From Pseudaestuariivita sp. (GTDB lineage Bacteria; Pseudomonadota; Alphaproteobacteria; Rhodobacterales; Rhodobacteraceae), in assembly GCA_020629995.1 (NCBI GenBank), contig JAHDCH010000131.1, positions 1 to 7,257 of the forward strand: a DNA stretch of 7,257 nt, read 5' to 3'. Below the pieces are notes generated by a model. The model searched no databases and had not been told where the DNA came from. It was given only the letters and a program-made list of their open reading frames with translations. A program made the translations under genes and the position numbers. This document shows positions 1-5,985 of this stretch, piece by piece (position 1 is the first letter of the stretch; each line of letters starts with the position of its first letter).

Positions 1-1
1 C

Positions 2-469
2 TGCCTGATCCACCAGCCCAGCTACAATATGCTGAACCGCTGGGTCGAACGGGATGGGTTGCTGGATACGCTGGACGATCTTGGCGTGGGGTCGATCGCC
101 TTTACGCCGCTGGCGCAGGGCATGTTGACCAAAAAGTATCTTGGCGGCGTGCCCGAAGGCAGTCGTGCGACACAGGGCAAGTCCCTGAAACCCGATTTTC
201 TGAGCGACGCTGCGATGGACAAGATACGCGGCCTGAATGCCATTGCCGAACGGCGCGGTCAGACATTGGCGCAAATGGCGCTGGCCTGGGTGCTGCGCGG
301 AGGCCGGGTGACAACGGCCCTGATTGGTGCGTCCAAACCCGAACAGGTGATCGATTGCGCGGGCGTGGTTCGCAACATGGACTTTTCCAAGGACGAGCTG
401 GCCGAGATCGACACGCTGGCCACGGATGAAGAAATCAACCTGTGGGCGCGTTCGTCGGAAGAGGTCTGA
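2..469 (+). CDS. yghZ: Aldo/keto reductase, YghZ (L-glyceraldehyde-3-phosphate reductase)-like, C-terminal part
   Basis: Only the last 155 residues are present; the reading frame is open from the window edge. They follow, almost residue for residue, the C-terminal half of the E. coli YghZ/Gpr type of NADPH-dependent aldo/keto reductase, related to the Kv-channel beta subunit. HQPSYN (residues 4-9) is the strand 6 region. FTPLAQG (34-40) is the loop that holds the nicotinamide-nucleotide. LIGASKPEQV (107-116) matches the family's cofactor-binding 'IGAS..eQ' segment, and NLW near the end is also typical. Family members reduce aldehydes such as L-glyceraldehyde 3-phosphate or methylglyoxal in the cytosol. 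The catalytic Asp-Tyr-Lys-His residues lie mostly upstream of the window, so activity cannot be judged here. It converges on the LprI-type gene with a 12-bp gap. The family is secure; the exact substrate is inference. Confidence 0.9.
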   Translation, partial: CLIHQPSYNMLNRWVERDGLLDTLDDLGVGSIAFTPLAQGMLTKKYLGGVPEGSRATQGKSLKPDFLSDAAMDKIRGLNAIAERRGQTLAQMALAWVLRGGRVTTALIGASKPEQVIDCAGVVRNMDFSKDELAEIDTLATDEEINLWARSSEEV

Positions 470-472
470 GGC

Positions 473-494
473 GCGGCGGCCTTAGCGCCGCCGC
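473..494. terminator. Candidate bidirectional hairpin between convergent genes
   Basis: GCGGCGGC (473-480) and GCCGCCGC (487-494) form a perfect 8-bp GC stem around a 6-base loop. It sits just after the aldo/keto reductase stop and covers the stop and last codons (Arg-Arg-Arg) of the opposing gene. Its position between convergent genes fits a shared terminator. No T-run follows on either strand, so classical intrinsic termination is uncertain. The repeat may partly reflect Arg codons in a GC-rich genome. Confidence 0.4.
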
Positions 495-1060
495 AGCATG
501 GCGCCAAGCACCGTCAGACGTTTATGGTAGGCCGCGGCGATGCAGTTTTCGTCTGTGCGGCAGGCGTTGCGTTCGTCAAGCCAGCGCAGATGCGCTTTGC
601 CGCCGGATCGGGCTTTGGCGGCGTCATGAACAGCAGCCGTGGCCGCGTCGAGGTTGGACAGCCGCTTTGATGAACAAATCGTCCGCTCTGCCGCATTCAG
701 CCCGGTATTCTTGCACCATGGGCGCGGCTTGAGCGGCGGTTCATATTTGGCGATCTGCGAGCGTAAGGCGGCGATGCGGCTGAGGTAGGCATCTTCGATA
801 CAGCTGATGCGCGTGCCGCATTTGTCACGGATGCCGACCCGCCACAGGTTCTGGTTGGATTTGACTTTGGGCAAGTCGATCCGGACAGCTTGCGCATAAA
901 GCTGGTTCAGCTCTGCATCCAGCTCGCCCAGAAAGACATCCGAGCAGATCGTCCTTTCGGTGGAGTTCAGATTTGCGCTGGTGCACCAGGTTTGCGCGGC
1001 GGCGGGCGCGGCACAGATCAGGGCGGCAAATGTCACGGCGGCGGAAACAGGGCGAAGCAT
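482..1060 (-). CDS. Secreted protein with two LprI-type (DUF1311) modules
   Basis: This is a 192-residue protein. Residues 1-22 look like a Sec signal peptide (short basic start, hydrophobic core, APAAA before Q23). Cys16 has Ile before it, so it is not a lipobox cysteine. The mature protein has two copies of one module, at about 25-102 and 115-189. Both have Cys at equivalent places (C26, C39, C81, C87 and C116, C129, C167, C173), the string ERTIC, an L..LD turn, an R..C pair and a final [IL]..L helix. This is the LprI N-terminal/DUF1311 pattern, known from a mycobacterial lysozyme inhibitor and many uncharacterised periplasmic proteins. The even cysteines suggest two disulfides per module. 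ATG at 1060 was chosen because it begins the signal peptide and AAAGGA lies about 9 bases upstream; the frame stays open to 1261 but that part reads as non-coding. Lysozyme inhibition is possible, not shown. Confidence 0.8.
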   Translation of the reverse strand: MLRPVSAAVTFAALICAAPAAAQTWCTSANLNSTERTICSDVFLGELDAELNQLYAQAVRIDLPKVKSNQNLWRVGIRDKCGTRISCIEDAYLSRIAALRSQIAKYEPPLKPRPWCKNTGLNAAERTICSSKRLSNLDAATAAVHDAAKARSGGKAHLRWLDERNACRTDENCIAAAYHKRLTVLGAMLRRR

Positions 1061-1173
1061 GGGGCGTATCCTTTGGTTTGCACCAGTCTGGCAAGTCTTG
1101 GGGCGCAGGTCACGGAAAAAGGCCGGTTGCACCGCTGGACAATCGGCACGAGGCAAGGTTTTGCTGCGCGGCG

Positions 1174-1770
1174 ATGACACACGGCCTGCATACCCGCCGC
1201 GCCATCGGCATTCTGGGGGGATCATTCGATCCCGCTCATGCCGGCCATCTGCATATTTCAAAGGCGGCCTTGCGCATCTTTGGGCTGCGCGAGGTGTGGT
1301 GGATGGTCAGCCCGGGCAACCCGCTCAAGGTGCGTGGGCCGGCGGCGCTTCCGCGCCGGATCGAACGGGCGCAAGCCGTGATCGACCATCCGCGCATCAA
1401 GGTCAGTGACTTCGAGGCGCGCGCCGGATCGCGCTATACGGCGCAATCGCTGGCCCTGCTTCAGCGCGCTTATCCGCGAGAGCGGTTCGTCTGGCTTATG
1501 GGCGCGGACAACCTCGCGCAGTTCGACCGGTGGCAGGATTGGGAAGATATCCTCGCACGGGTGCCGGTCGGCGTTTTTGCCCGGCCCGGCGACCGGCAGG
1601 CGGCGCTCCATTCCAAGGCCGCGACGATTTATCGCCAGTACCGCCTGAAAGGGCGCCGCGCGCGCGTGCTTGCGGGCGCGGACACGCCGGCCTGGGCGTT
1701 CGTGAACCTGTCGATGCGCTCGGAAAGTTCAACCGCGATCCGGGCTGCGGGGGGCTGGGAGACGGGCTGA
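1174..1770 (+). CDS. nadD: Nicotinate-nucleotide adenylyltransferase NadD
   Basis: A cytosolic enzyme of 198 residues that transfers AMP from ATP to nicotinic acid mononucleotide, giving deamido-NAD in NAD synthesis. The nucleotidyltransferase fold is marked by GGSFDPAHAGH (15-25, GxFDPxHxGH class), SPGNPLK (46-52), the NadD signature GADNLAQFDRWQDW (110-123) and the C-terminal SSTAIR (185-190, the ISSTxIR phosphate-binding motif). Length is normal for the family. ATG 1174 leaves a typical 10-residue lead before the first strand. The nearest purine-rich site (AAGG, 1155-1158) is 15 bases away, so the ribosome binding site is weak. The same frame is open back to 973, but that part overlaps the divergent LprI-type gene and is not NadD-like. 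It is not beside proA or rsfS, its usual partners in many bacteria. Its last 42 bases overlap the transporter gene that converges on it. Confidence 0.95.
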   Translation: MTHGLHTRRAIGILGGSFDPAHAGHLHISKAALRIFGLREVWWMVSPGNPLKVRGPAALPRRIERAQAVIDHPRIKVSDFEARAGSRYTAQSLALLQRAYPRERFVWLMGADNLAQFDRWQDWEDILARVPVGVFARPGDRQAALHSKAATIYRQYRLKGRRARVLAGADTPAWAFVNLSMRSESSTAIRAAGGWETG

Positions 1771-2574
1771 TACGATGCCCGCCGCGGCGATCAGGGCCAT
1801 CCCGGCCCATGTCAGCGGCGTTGGCACATCTGCGAACAGCACATAGCCCAGACCCGTCGCTGCCAGCAGCTGCACGTAGACAAACGGTGCAACCTGCGCC
1901 GCCGAGGCCTGTTTGTACGCGTGGATCAAGGTCAGGTTGCCGCCCATCGAGCACAGACCCGAAAGCGCCAGAAGACCGGCGACCTGCCAGTTGAACACGG
2001 GCCATAGCCACAGCCCGAAGGGCAACGTCAGCACCGCGGCCATCGCCAGCTGCGAGGCCAGCAGGGTAAGAGGCGGATAGTGCCCTGCCAGCCAGCGCGA
2101 CGCGGCAAGAAACCCGCCATAGAACAGCCCGGCAAGCACCGCAAAGAGGGCGAAGGGGTTCATCTCGCCCGAAGGGCGCACCACCAGCATCACGCCTGCA
2201 AATCCCAGCGCGACCAGACCCCAGCGGACCGCACTGACCTTTTCGCCCAGCAACAGGGCGCAGAGCAGAACGCTGACCAGTGGGCCGACGAACAGCCCTG
2301 CAAAGGCATCTGCCAGAGGAATGCGCGAAAGCGCAGTCAGGATTGACGTGATCCCGCCCGCGATCAACGCCGCGCGCAGCCACAGCCGTTTGTCGAACGA
2401 CCTGGCGAATTCCGCGCGTGGCAGGAATGGCAGAACCAGTACAGCGCCGATCACGAAACGTGACCACGCGACAAATCCGGGCGCAACGCCATGGCTCTGG
2501 GCCATCTTGCCCGCGGCGTCGCCGGCGGGGATCAGCGACATGCCAAGGCAGAGCAAAAGCGCAAGTTTCCACAT
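1729..2574 (-). CDS. EamA/DMT-family membrane transporter
   Basis: A 281-residue inner-membrane protein with about ten hydrophobic segments in two EamA repeats (about 1-132 and 139-271). This is the standard size and layout of the drug/metabolite transporter superfamily. Each half has the family's features: a small-residue and proline-rich first helix (SLIPAGDAAGK, 13-23), LLLGEK near the end of helix 4 (107-112), and basic residues between helices that follow positive-inside. Members export or import amino acids, nucleobases or other small metabolites; the substrate cannot be read from sequence. The start at 2574 keeps the first helix whole, although the upstream region (GGTTGAGCC) gives only a weak ribosome binding site. 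The C-terminal 13 residues, after the last helix, are encoded antisense to the end of nadD. It is divergent from dacB with a 120-bp gap, and nothing links it functionally to its neighbours. Confidence 0.9.
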   Translation of the reverse strand: MWKLALLLCLGMSLIPAGDAAGKMAQSHGVAPGFVAWSRFVIGAVLVLPFLPRAEFARSFDKRLWLRAALIAGGITSILTALSRIPLADAFAGLFVGPLVSVLLCALLLGEKVSAVRWGLVALGFAGVMLVVRPSGEMNPFALFAVLAGLFYGGFLAASRWLAGHYPPLTLLASQLAMAAVLTLPFGLWLWPVFNWQVAGLLALSGLCSMGGNLTLIHAYKQASAAQVAPFVYVQLLAATGLGYVLFADVPTPLTWAGMALIAAAGIVSARLPAPRSPDRG

Positions 2575-2658
2575 GGCTCAACCGGTAGGCCGCAACGTGG
2601 CCGGGCGCAAGGCAGAGGGCGCGGGATGGCATCCAAGGTTTTGTGATCGTCTGGCCGG

Positions 2659-2688
2659 TTGTGCCCCGCCGCGGGATATGGCTAACGT
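2659..2688 (+). promoter_or_regulatory. Weak candidate promoter of dacB, possibly leaderless
   Basis: TTGTGC (2659-2664) and TAACGT (2683-2688) lie 18 bases apart. A start 7 bases after the -10-like box would fall on the A of the dacB ATG (2695), which also lacks a clear Shine-Dalgarno sequence. The match to sigma-70 consensus is partial, so this is a suggestion only. Confidence 0.2.
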
Positions 2689-2694
2689 CTGGTC

Positions 2695-4221
2695 ATGAAA
2701 TCCTTGTACTCACGTCGTTTCTTTCTGGCCGCGCTGGCGTCGACCGCCGCGACCGGGGCCTGTGCGAACGCGCCCGACCGGTCGCTGAAGCCTGTCATGC
2801 GGCCGGGCGCAGACCGCTCGGGGCCCGACGGTGATGTCCGTCCGCAAGGGCGCCCGCGTATCCCAACGGGCGAAGAGCTTGTGGCACAGGCGGGCCTGAG
2901 CGGTGTTGTCGGTTTCCAGGTCATGGACGCCCGCACCGGAGAAGTGCGCGAAGCGCTGAATGCGGGCACGGCCTTGCCACCGGCAAGCGTGATGAAGGCG
3001 CTGACGGGGCTTTATGCACTGGATGTGTTGGGTGCAGCTTACCGGTTCGAAACGCGTCTCTTGGCGTCGGGGCCGGTGGCGGCGGGTCAGGTGCAGGGCG
3101 ACCTTGTGCTGGCGGGCGGAGGAGATCCAACGCTGGACACCGACGCGCTGGCGGGGCTGGCCAAGGCGCTGCGCGCAGCCGGGGTCACCGGCGTGACCGG
3201 CAGGTTTGTCGTCTGGGATGGCGCGATGCCACGACTTGACCGGATTGATGCCGCGCAGCCGGATCACGTGGGGTACAATCCGGCGCTGTCTGGTCTCAAC
3301 CTGAACTTCAACCGGGTGCATTTTGAATGGCGTCGGGCCGGAGGGCGCTGGACCGTGTCGATGGACGCAAGATCCGAAACGCGGCGGCCCGAAGTGCGGA
3401 TGGCCCGCATGACGATCGCCGACCGGTCGCTGCCGATCTATGCCTATCGCGACGCGGGCGAGTTTGACAGCTGGAGCGTGGCCAGCCGCGCTTTGGGCAA
3501 TGGTGGCGCACGATGGCTGCCGGTGCGCAAGCCTGCGCTGTACGCAGGGGACGTGTTCCGGACCCTTGCGCAAGCCGAGGGTGTCAGCCTTCCGGCACCG
3601 CAAGTGCGCAGCGGAGGACCCGCACCAGGCGGTCGGCAGCTGGCGCGGCACGCCAGCCCGCCTATGTCCGAGATGGTGCGAGACATGCTCAAGTTCTCGA
3701 CCAATCTGACGGCTGAGGTGCTGGGCATGGCAGCCACTCAAAAACGGGCCGGTCAGGCCCGCAGCCTGCGCGCGTCAGCCCAGGAGATGGAACGCTGGGC
3801 CAGCAGCAAGCTGGGTCTAACGGGAGCAAAGCTGGTTGATCATTCGGGCCTTGGCGATTCGTCCCGCTTGTCGGCAGCGGCGATGGCGACGGCGCTGGTA
3901 CGGGCCCGAGGCGCAGGGCTTGCCCCCCTGATGAAGGATATCAAGATGCGCGGCCCCGACCGCAAGGTGATCAAGGGCCACCCTGTCAAGGTGCGCGCCA
4001 AGACCGGCACGCTGAATTTCGTGTCGTCGCTGGCCGGGTATTGCACGGCGGCGGATGGCACACCGCTGGTCTTCGCGATCTTTGCTGGTGACGTGAAAAC
4101 ACGCGCCTCCATCGCGCGGGAAGACCGGGAAGCGCCGCGCGGGGCCAAGACATACAACACCCGCGCAAAAGCGCTGCAGCAGGGACTGCTGCAGCGCTGG
4201 GGAGCCGTCTACGGAGCATGA
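2695..4221 (+). CDS. dacB: D-alanyl-D-alanine carboxypeptidase/endopeptidase (PBP4, peptidase S13)
   Basis: A 508-residue periplasmic penicillin-binding protein that removes the terminal D-Ala from peptidoglycan stems and may cut D,D cross-links. All three active-site motifs are present: SVMK (98-101, nucleophile Ser98 and Lys101), STN (335-337) and KTG (436-438). GDLVLAGGGDPTL (135-147) is a PBP4 hallmark of the domain inserted after SxxK, and DHSGLG (383-388) is the usual D.SGL segment before the last helices. The N-terminus has a twin-arginine signal, SRRFFLAAL (6-14), so it is probably exported folded by Tat. Cys23 follows T-G-A, a poor lipobox. A Pro/Arg/Gly-rich linker (about 27-58) leads to the catalytic domain. 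Length is normal for the family. No good ribosome binding site precedes the ATG. It converges on an L,D-transpeptidase gene, whose donor substrate (tetrapeptide stems) this enzyme can make. Confidence 0.95.
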   Translation: MKSLYSRRFFLAALASTAATGACANAPDRSLKPVMRPGADRSGPDGDVRPQGRPRIPTGEELVAQAGLSGVVGFQVMDARTGEVREALNAGTALPPASVMKALTGLYALDVLGAAYRFETRLLASGPVAAGQVQGDLVLAGGGDPTLDTDALAGLAKALRAAGVTGVTGRFVVWDGAMPRLDRIDAAQPDHVGYNPALSGLNLNFNRVHFEWRRAGGRWTVSMDARSETRRPEVRMARMTIADRSLPIYAYRDAGEFDSWSVASRALGNGGARWLPVRKPALYAGDVFRTLAQAEGVSLPAPQVRSGGPAPGGRQLARHASPPMSEMVRDMLKFSTNLTAEVLGMAATQKRAGQARSLRASAQEMERWASSKLGLTGAKLVDHSGLGDSSRLSAAAMATALVRARGAGLAPLMKDIKMRGPDRKVIKGHPVKVRAKTGTLNFVSSLAGYCTAADGTPLVFAIFAGDVKTRASIAREDREAPRGAKTYNTRAKALQQGLLQRWGAVYGA

Positions 4222-4223
4222 CG

Positions 4224-4255
4224 CCCCGCGTTGGGGATGCCGGCCCCCGAGCCGG
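4224..4255. terminator. Two small GC hairpins between dacB and the L,D-transpeptidase gene
   Basis: CCCC (4224-4227) pairs with GGGG (4233-4236), and CCGGC (4240-4244) pairs with GCCGG (4251-4255). They fill the 43-bp gap between two convergent stop codons, which is where terminators are expected. Stems are only 4 and 5 bp and no T-run follows, so the call is tentative. Confidence 0.3.
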
Positions 4256-4264
4256 TGCGGGACG

Positions 4265-4693
4265 TCAGTTCTGGATCACCACGCGCATGTTCTTGCGGCC
4301 GACCGCCTGTGTCAGGCGAAACAGCACCGACGCATGGTCAGGGTGAAGCCGCACGCAGCCGGCCGAAGCCGGACGGCCCAGCTTTGAGATCTGGTTGGTG
4401 CCGTGGATCGCGTAGTTTCCGCGAAAGAAGATGGCAAAGGGCATCGGCGCATTGTCATAGAGCGACGACTTGTGATGCCGCGACAGCCATTTGGCCGAAT
4501 AGGTGCCGCGCGGCGTCCATTTTCCGGCGCGCGCGGTCGACACCGGCCAGCGGTGGGTGACGCGGCCGTTCTGGATCACGGTCATGGTCTGGCTGGACAC
4601 GTCGACCTTGGCGACAAGCGGGGCGGCAGGGGCGATCACGGGCAGCAGAATGATCGTGAGCGCGGCAAAAATATGTGTCAGAATGCGGGGCAT
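4265..4693 (-). CDS. Small exported L,D-transpeptidase (YkuD domain)
   Basis: This is a 142-residue protein. Residues 1-23 form a signal peptide (hydrophobic ILTHIFAALTIILLPVI, then APA/A). The rest is a YkuD domain: strands from VAKVDVSSQTMTVIQNG (27-43), the TPRGTY segment (60-65), IHG (96-98) and the catalytic block SAGCVRL (110-116) with nucleophile Cys113. YkuD enzymes link peptidoglycan through 3-3 bonds or attach proteins to it, using tetrapeptide donors; they act in the periplasm. The usual motif is [S/T]HGC[V/I]R; here Ala111 replaces that His, while His97 is kept. ATG 4693 was chosen because GGAG lies 6 bases upstream. A second in-frame ATG at 4714 would place this ribosome site inside the gene. 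The frame continues far upstream, antisense to the P450 gene, without domain-like sequence. It is short for the family, having no LysM or extra N-terminal domain. Confidence 0.9.
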   Translation of the reverse strand: MPRILTHIFAALTIILLPVIAPAAPLVAKVDVSSQTMTVIQNGRVTHRWPVSTARAGKWTPRGTYSAKWLSRHHKSSLYDNAPMPFAIFFRGNYAIHGTNQISKLGRPASAGCVRLHPDHASVLFRLTQAVGRKNMRVVIQN

Positions 4694-4709
4694 GAAAGAC
4701 TCCGGCGAA

Positions 4710-4725
4710 AACATGCTTGAATGTT
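4710..4725. repeat. Short inverted repeat upstream of the L,D-transpeptidase gene
   Basis: AACAT (4710-4714) and ATGTT (4721-4725) are inverted around GCTTGA. It is AT-richer than its surroundings and starts 16 bases upstream of the L,D-transpeptidase start. It could be an operator half-site pair or chance. Confidence 0.25.
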
Positions 4726-4783
4726 GTTCACGTTGGCGAAATTCCGCTTTTGGGTCAACGGGTTCACAGGTGTGGAAAACCTT

Positions 4784-4804
4784 ACCGGCCTTGCGCGGAC
4801 CGGT
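4784..4804 (+). repeat. Inverted repeat in the P450 leader, overlapping the start-site hairpin
   Basis: ACCGG (4784-4788) pairs with CCGGT (4800-4804), and further C-G and T-G pairs are possible inside after one mismatch. The right arm shares bases 4802-4804 with the left arm of the hairpin over the P450 ribosome binding site, so the two RNA stems could not fully form together. Confidence 0.35.
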
Positions 4805-4819
4805 CAGGAAATCCTGACC
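4802..4819 (+). promoter_or_regulatory. Perfect inverted repeat enclosing the P450 ribosome binding site
   Basis: GGTCAGGA (4802-4809), AA, TCCTGACC (4812-4819): the two 8-base arms are exact complements and the repeat ends one base before the ATG at 4820. As RNA it would give a 7-bp stem with loop AAAU that holds the AGGA Shine-Dalgarno (4806-4809), 10 bases from the start codon. As DNA it could be a dimeric repressor site. Either reading implies control of the P450 gene; which one, or neither, cannot be decided here. Confidence 0.55.
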
Positions 4820-5980
4820 ATGGACAGGCGTGGCCCGGTGTTTGACATTGATCTGGCGGCATTTCGTGCGGACCCGTACCCGGCCCTGAAAGCGATGCAG
4901 CAATCCGCGCCGGTTGCCTTTGTGCCGCAGCTGGGTGCGTGGCTGATCACACGGCGCGACGATGTCTTTCGCGAAGAAAAACGGGTCGAGGTGTTTTCCT
5001 CGGAGCAGCCCGAGGGCCTGATGACCAGGCTTATGGGTCAGAACATGATGCGCAAGGATGGCGCGGCCCATGCTGATGAACGCCGCGCGATCTTTCCCAG
5101 CGTCAGCCCACGCACCGTGCGCGATGTCTGGACATCGGCGTTTGAGGCAGCGACCGCATCCGTGCTGGACCGGATCGTGGGGCAGGGGCACTGCGATCTT
5201 GTGAGGGATTTTGCGATGCCCGTCTCGGCCGAGGCGCTGAAAATGGTGACCGGCCTGACAAACATGGAATGGCCCGAGATGGACAGGGTCAGTCAGGGGA
5301 TGATCGATGGCTGCGCCAATTACGCGGGCGACCCGGACATCGAGGCGCAGTGCCACGCCTGCACCTCGTCGATTGATCGGCATATCGATGCCATGTTGCA
5401 GCGCGCGGATGGCCCCGAGCTTGGGTTGATCGAGGTTCAGCGCCGCGCGGGTCTGCCGGATGCGGCGTTGCGGGCCAACGTGAAGCTGGCAATCTCAGGC
5501 GGCCAGAACGAGCCCCGCGATGCGATTGCCGGGACGGCATACGCCGTTCTGGCGCATCCCGAACAACACCGATTGATCAAGCAGGGCGCGCGCAGCTGGC
5601 GGGATGCATTCATCGAATATGCGCGCTGGATGTCACCGATCGGCATGTCACCGCGCGAAGTCACAGGCCCCTACACATTGCATGATGCGCAATTGGTTAG
5701 GGGCGACCGGGTTTTCCTGATGTTCGGGGCCGCCAATCGCGATCCGTCGCATTTCCAGCGGCCCGATTGCTTTGACATGATGCAAGATGCCGGTGCCGCC
5801 ATCAGCTTTGGCGCCGGCCCGCATTTTTGCGCAGGTGCGGCGATTTCCAAAGTTCTGATCGGTGACGTGGCCTTGCCACGGCTTTTCGAACGGCTGCCGC
5901 GGTTGCGATTGATCGGAGATGTCGCGTTTGACGGCTGGGCTTTCCGGGGGCCAAAGGCGGTGCCGGTGGCCTGGGAATAG
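4820..5980 (+). CDS. Cytochrome P450 (soluble bacterial class)
   Basis: A 386-residue cytosolic heme monooxygenase without a membrane anchor; it would need a ferredoxin and reductase encoded elsewhere. Hallmarks: HADER (84-88, C-helix HxxxR heme-propionate contact), EYAR (266-269, K-helix ExxR), ANRDP (305-309, before the heme loop) and FGAGPHFCAG (330-339) with the heme thiolate Cys337. The I-helix reads SGGQNEPRD (226-234) rather than the usual [AG]Gx[DE]T, so the oxygen-activating Thr is replaced, apparently by Pro232. ATG 4820 was chosen because DIDLAAFRADPYP is the normal P450 N-terminus and AGGA is 10 bases upstream; an in-frame ATG at 4721 would add 33 unlike residues. Length is slightly below the usual 400. 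It is divergent from the L,D-transpeptidase gene and its stop is 5 bases from that of the TerB-like gene. The substrate is unknown. Confidence 0.93.
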   Translation: MDRRGPVFDIDLAAFRADPYPALKAMQQSAPVAFVPQLGAWLITRRDDVFREEKRVEVFSSEQPEGLMTRLMGQNMMRKDGAAHADERRAIFPSVSPRTVRDVWTSAFEAATASVLDRIVGQGHCDLVRDFAMPVSAEALKMVTGLTNMEWPEMDRVSQGMIDGCANYAGDPDIEAQCHACTSSIDRHIDAMLQRADGPELGLIEVQRRAGLPDAALRANVKLAISGGQNEPRDAIAGTAYAVLAHPEQHRLIKQGARSWRDAFIEYARWMSPIGMSPREVTGPYTLHDAQLVRGDRVFLMFGAANRDPSHFQRPDCFDMMQDAGAAISFGAGPHFCAGAAISKVLIGDVALPRLFERLPRLRLIGDVAFDGWAFRGPKAVPVAWE

Positions 5981-5985
5981 GTCGC

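Noticed and set aside
973..1173. Upstream extension of nadD
   Set aside because: It runs antisense over the divergent LprI-type gene and lacks NadD-like sequence. Homologs start shortly before the GGSFDP motif.
1061..1173. Promoters or repeats in the LprI-type/nadD divergent gap, including two TTGCACC copies
   Set aside because: I found no convincing -35/-10 pair on either strand, and the 7-base repeat is too short to support a claim.
1496..2632. A long minus-strand open frame of 378 codons across nadD and the transporter gene
   Set aside because: It is read out of frame over two well-identified genes, is rich in Arg/Gly/Pro/Ala and has no recognisable domain. Long stop-free shadows are expected in GC-rich DNA.
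2710..3741. A 343-codon minus-strand open frame opposite dacB
   Set aside because: The composition is His/Arg/Pro-rich and unlike a folded protein, while the plus strand encodes an intact PBP4 with all catalytic motifs.
4721..4819. Upstream start for the P450 adding 33 residues
   Set aside because: The extra residues do not resemble a P450 N-terminus, and a good AGGA site precedes ATG 4820. If this start were used, the palindrome would be coding sequence.
4694..5383. N-terminal extension of the L,D-transpeptidase to give 372 residues
   Set aside because: The extra part is antisense to the P450 gene and precedes a clear signal peptide, which must be N-terminal. GGAG lies just before ATG 4693.
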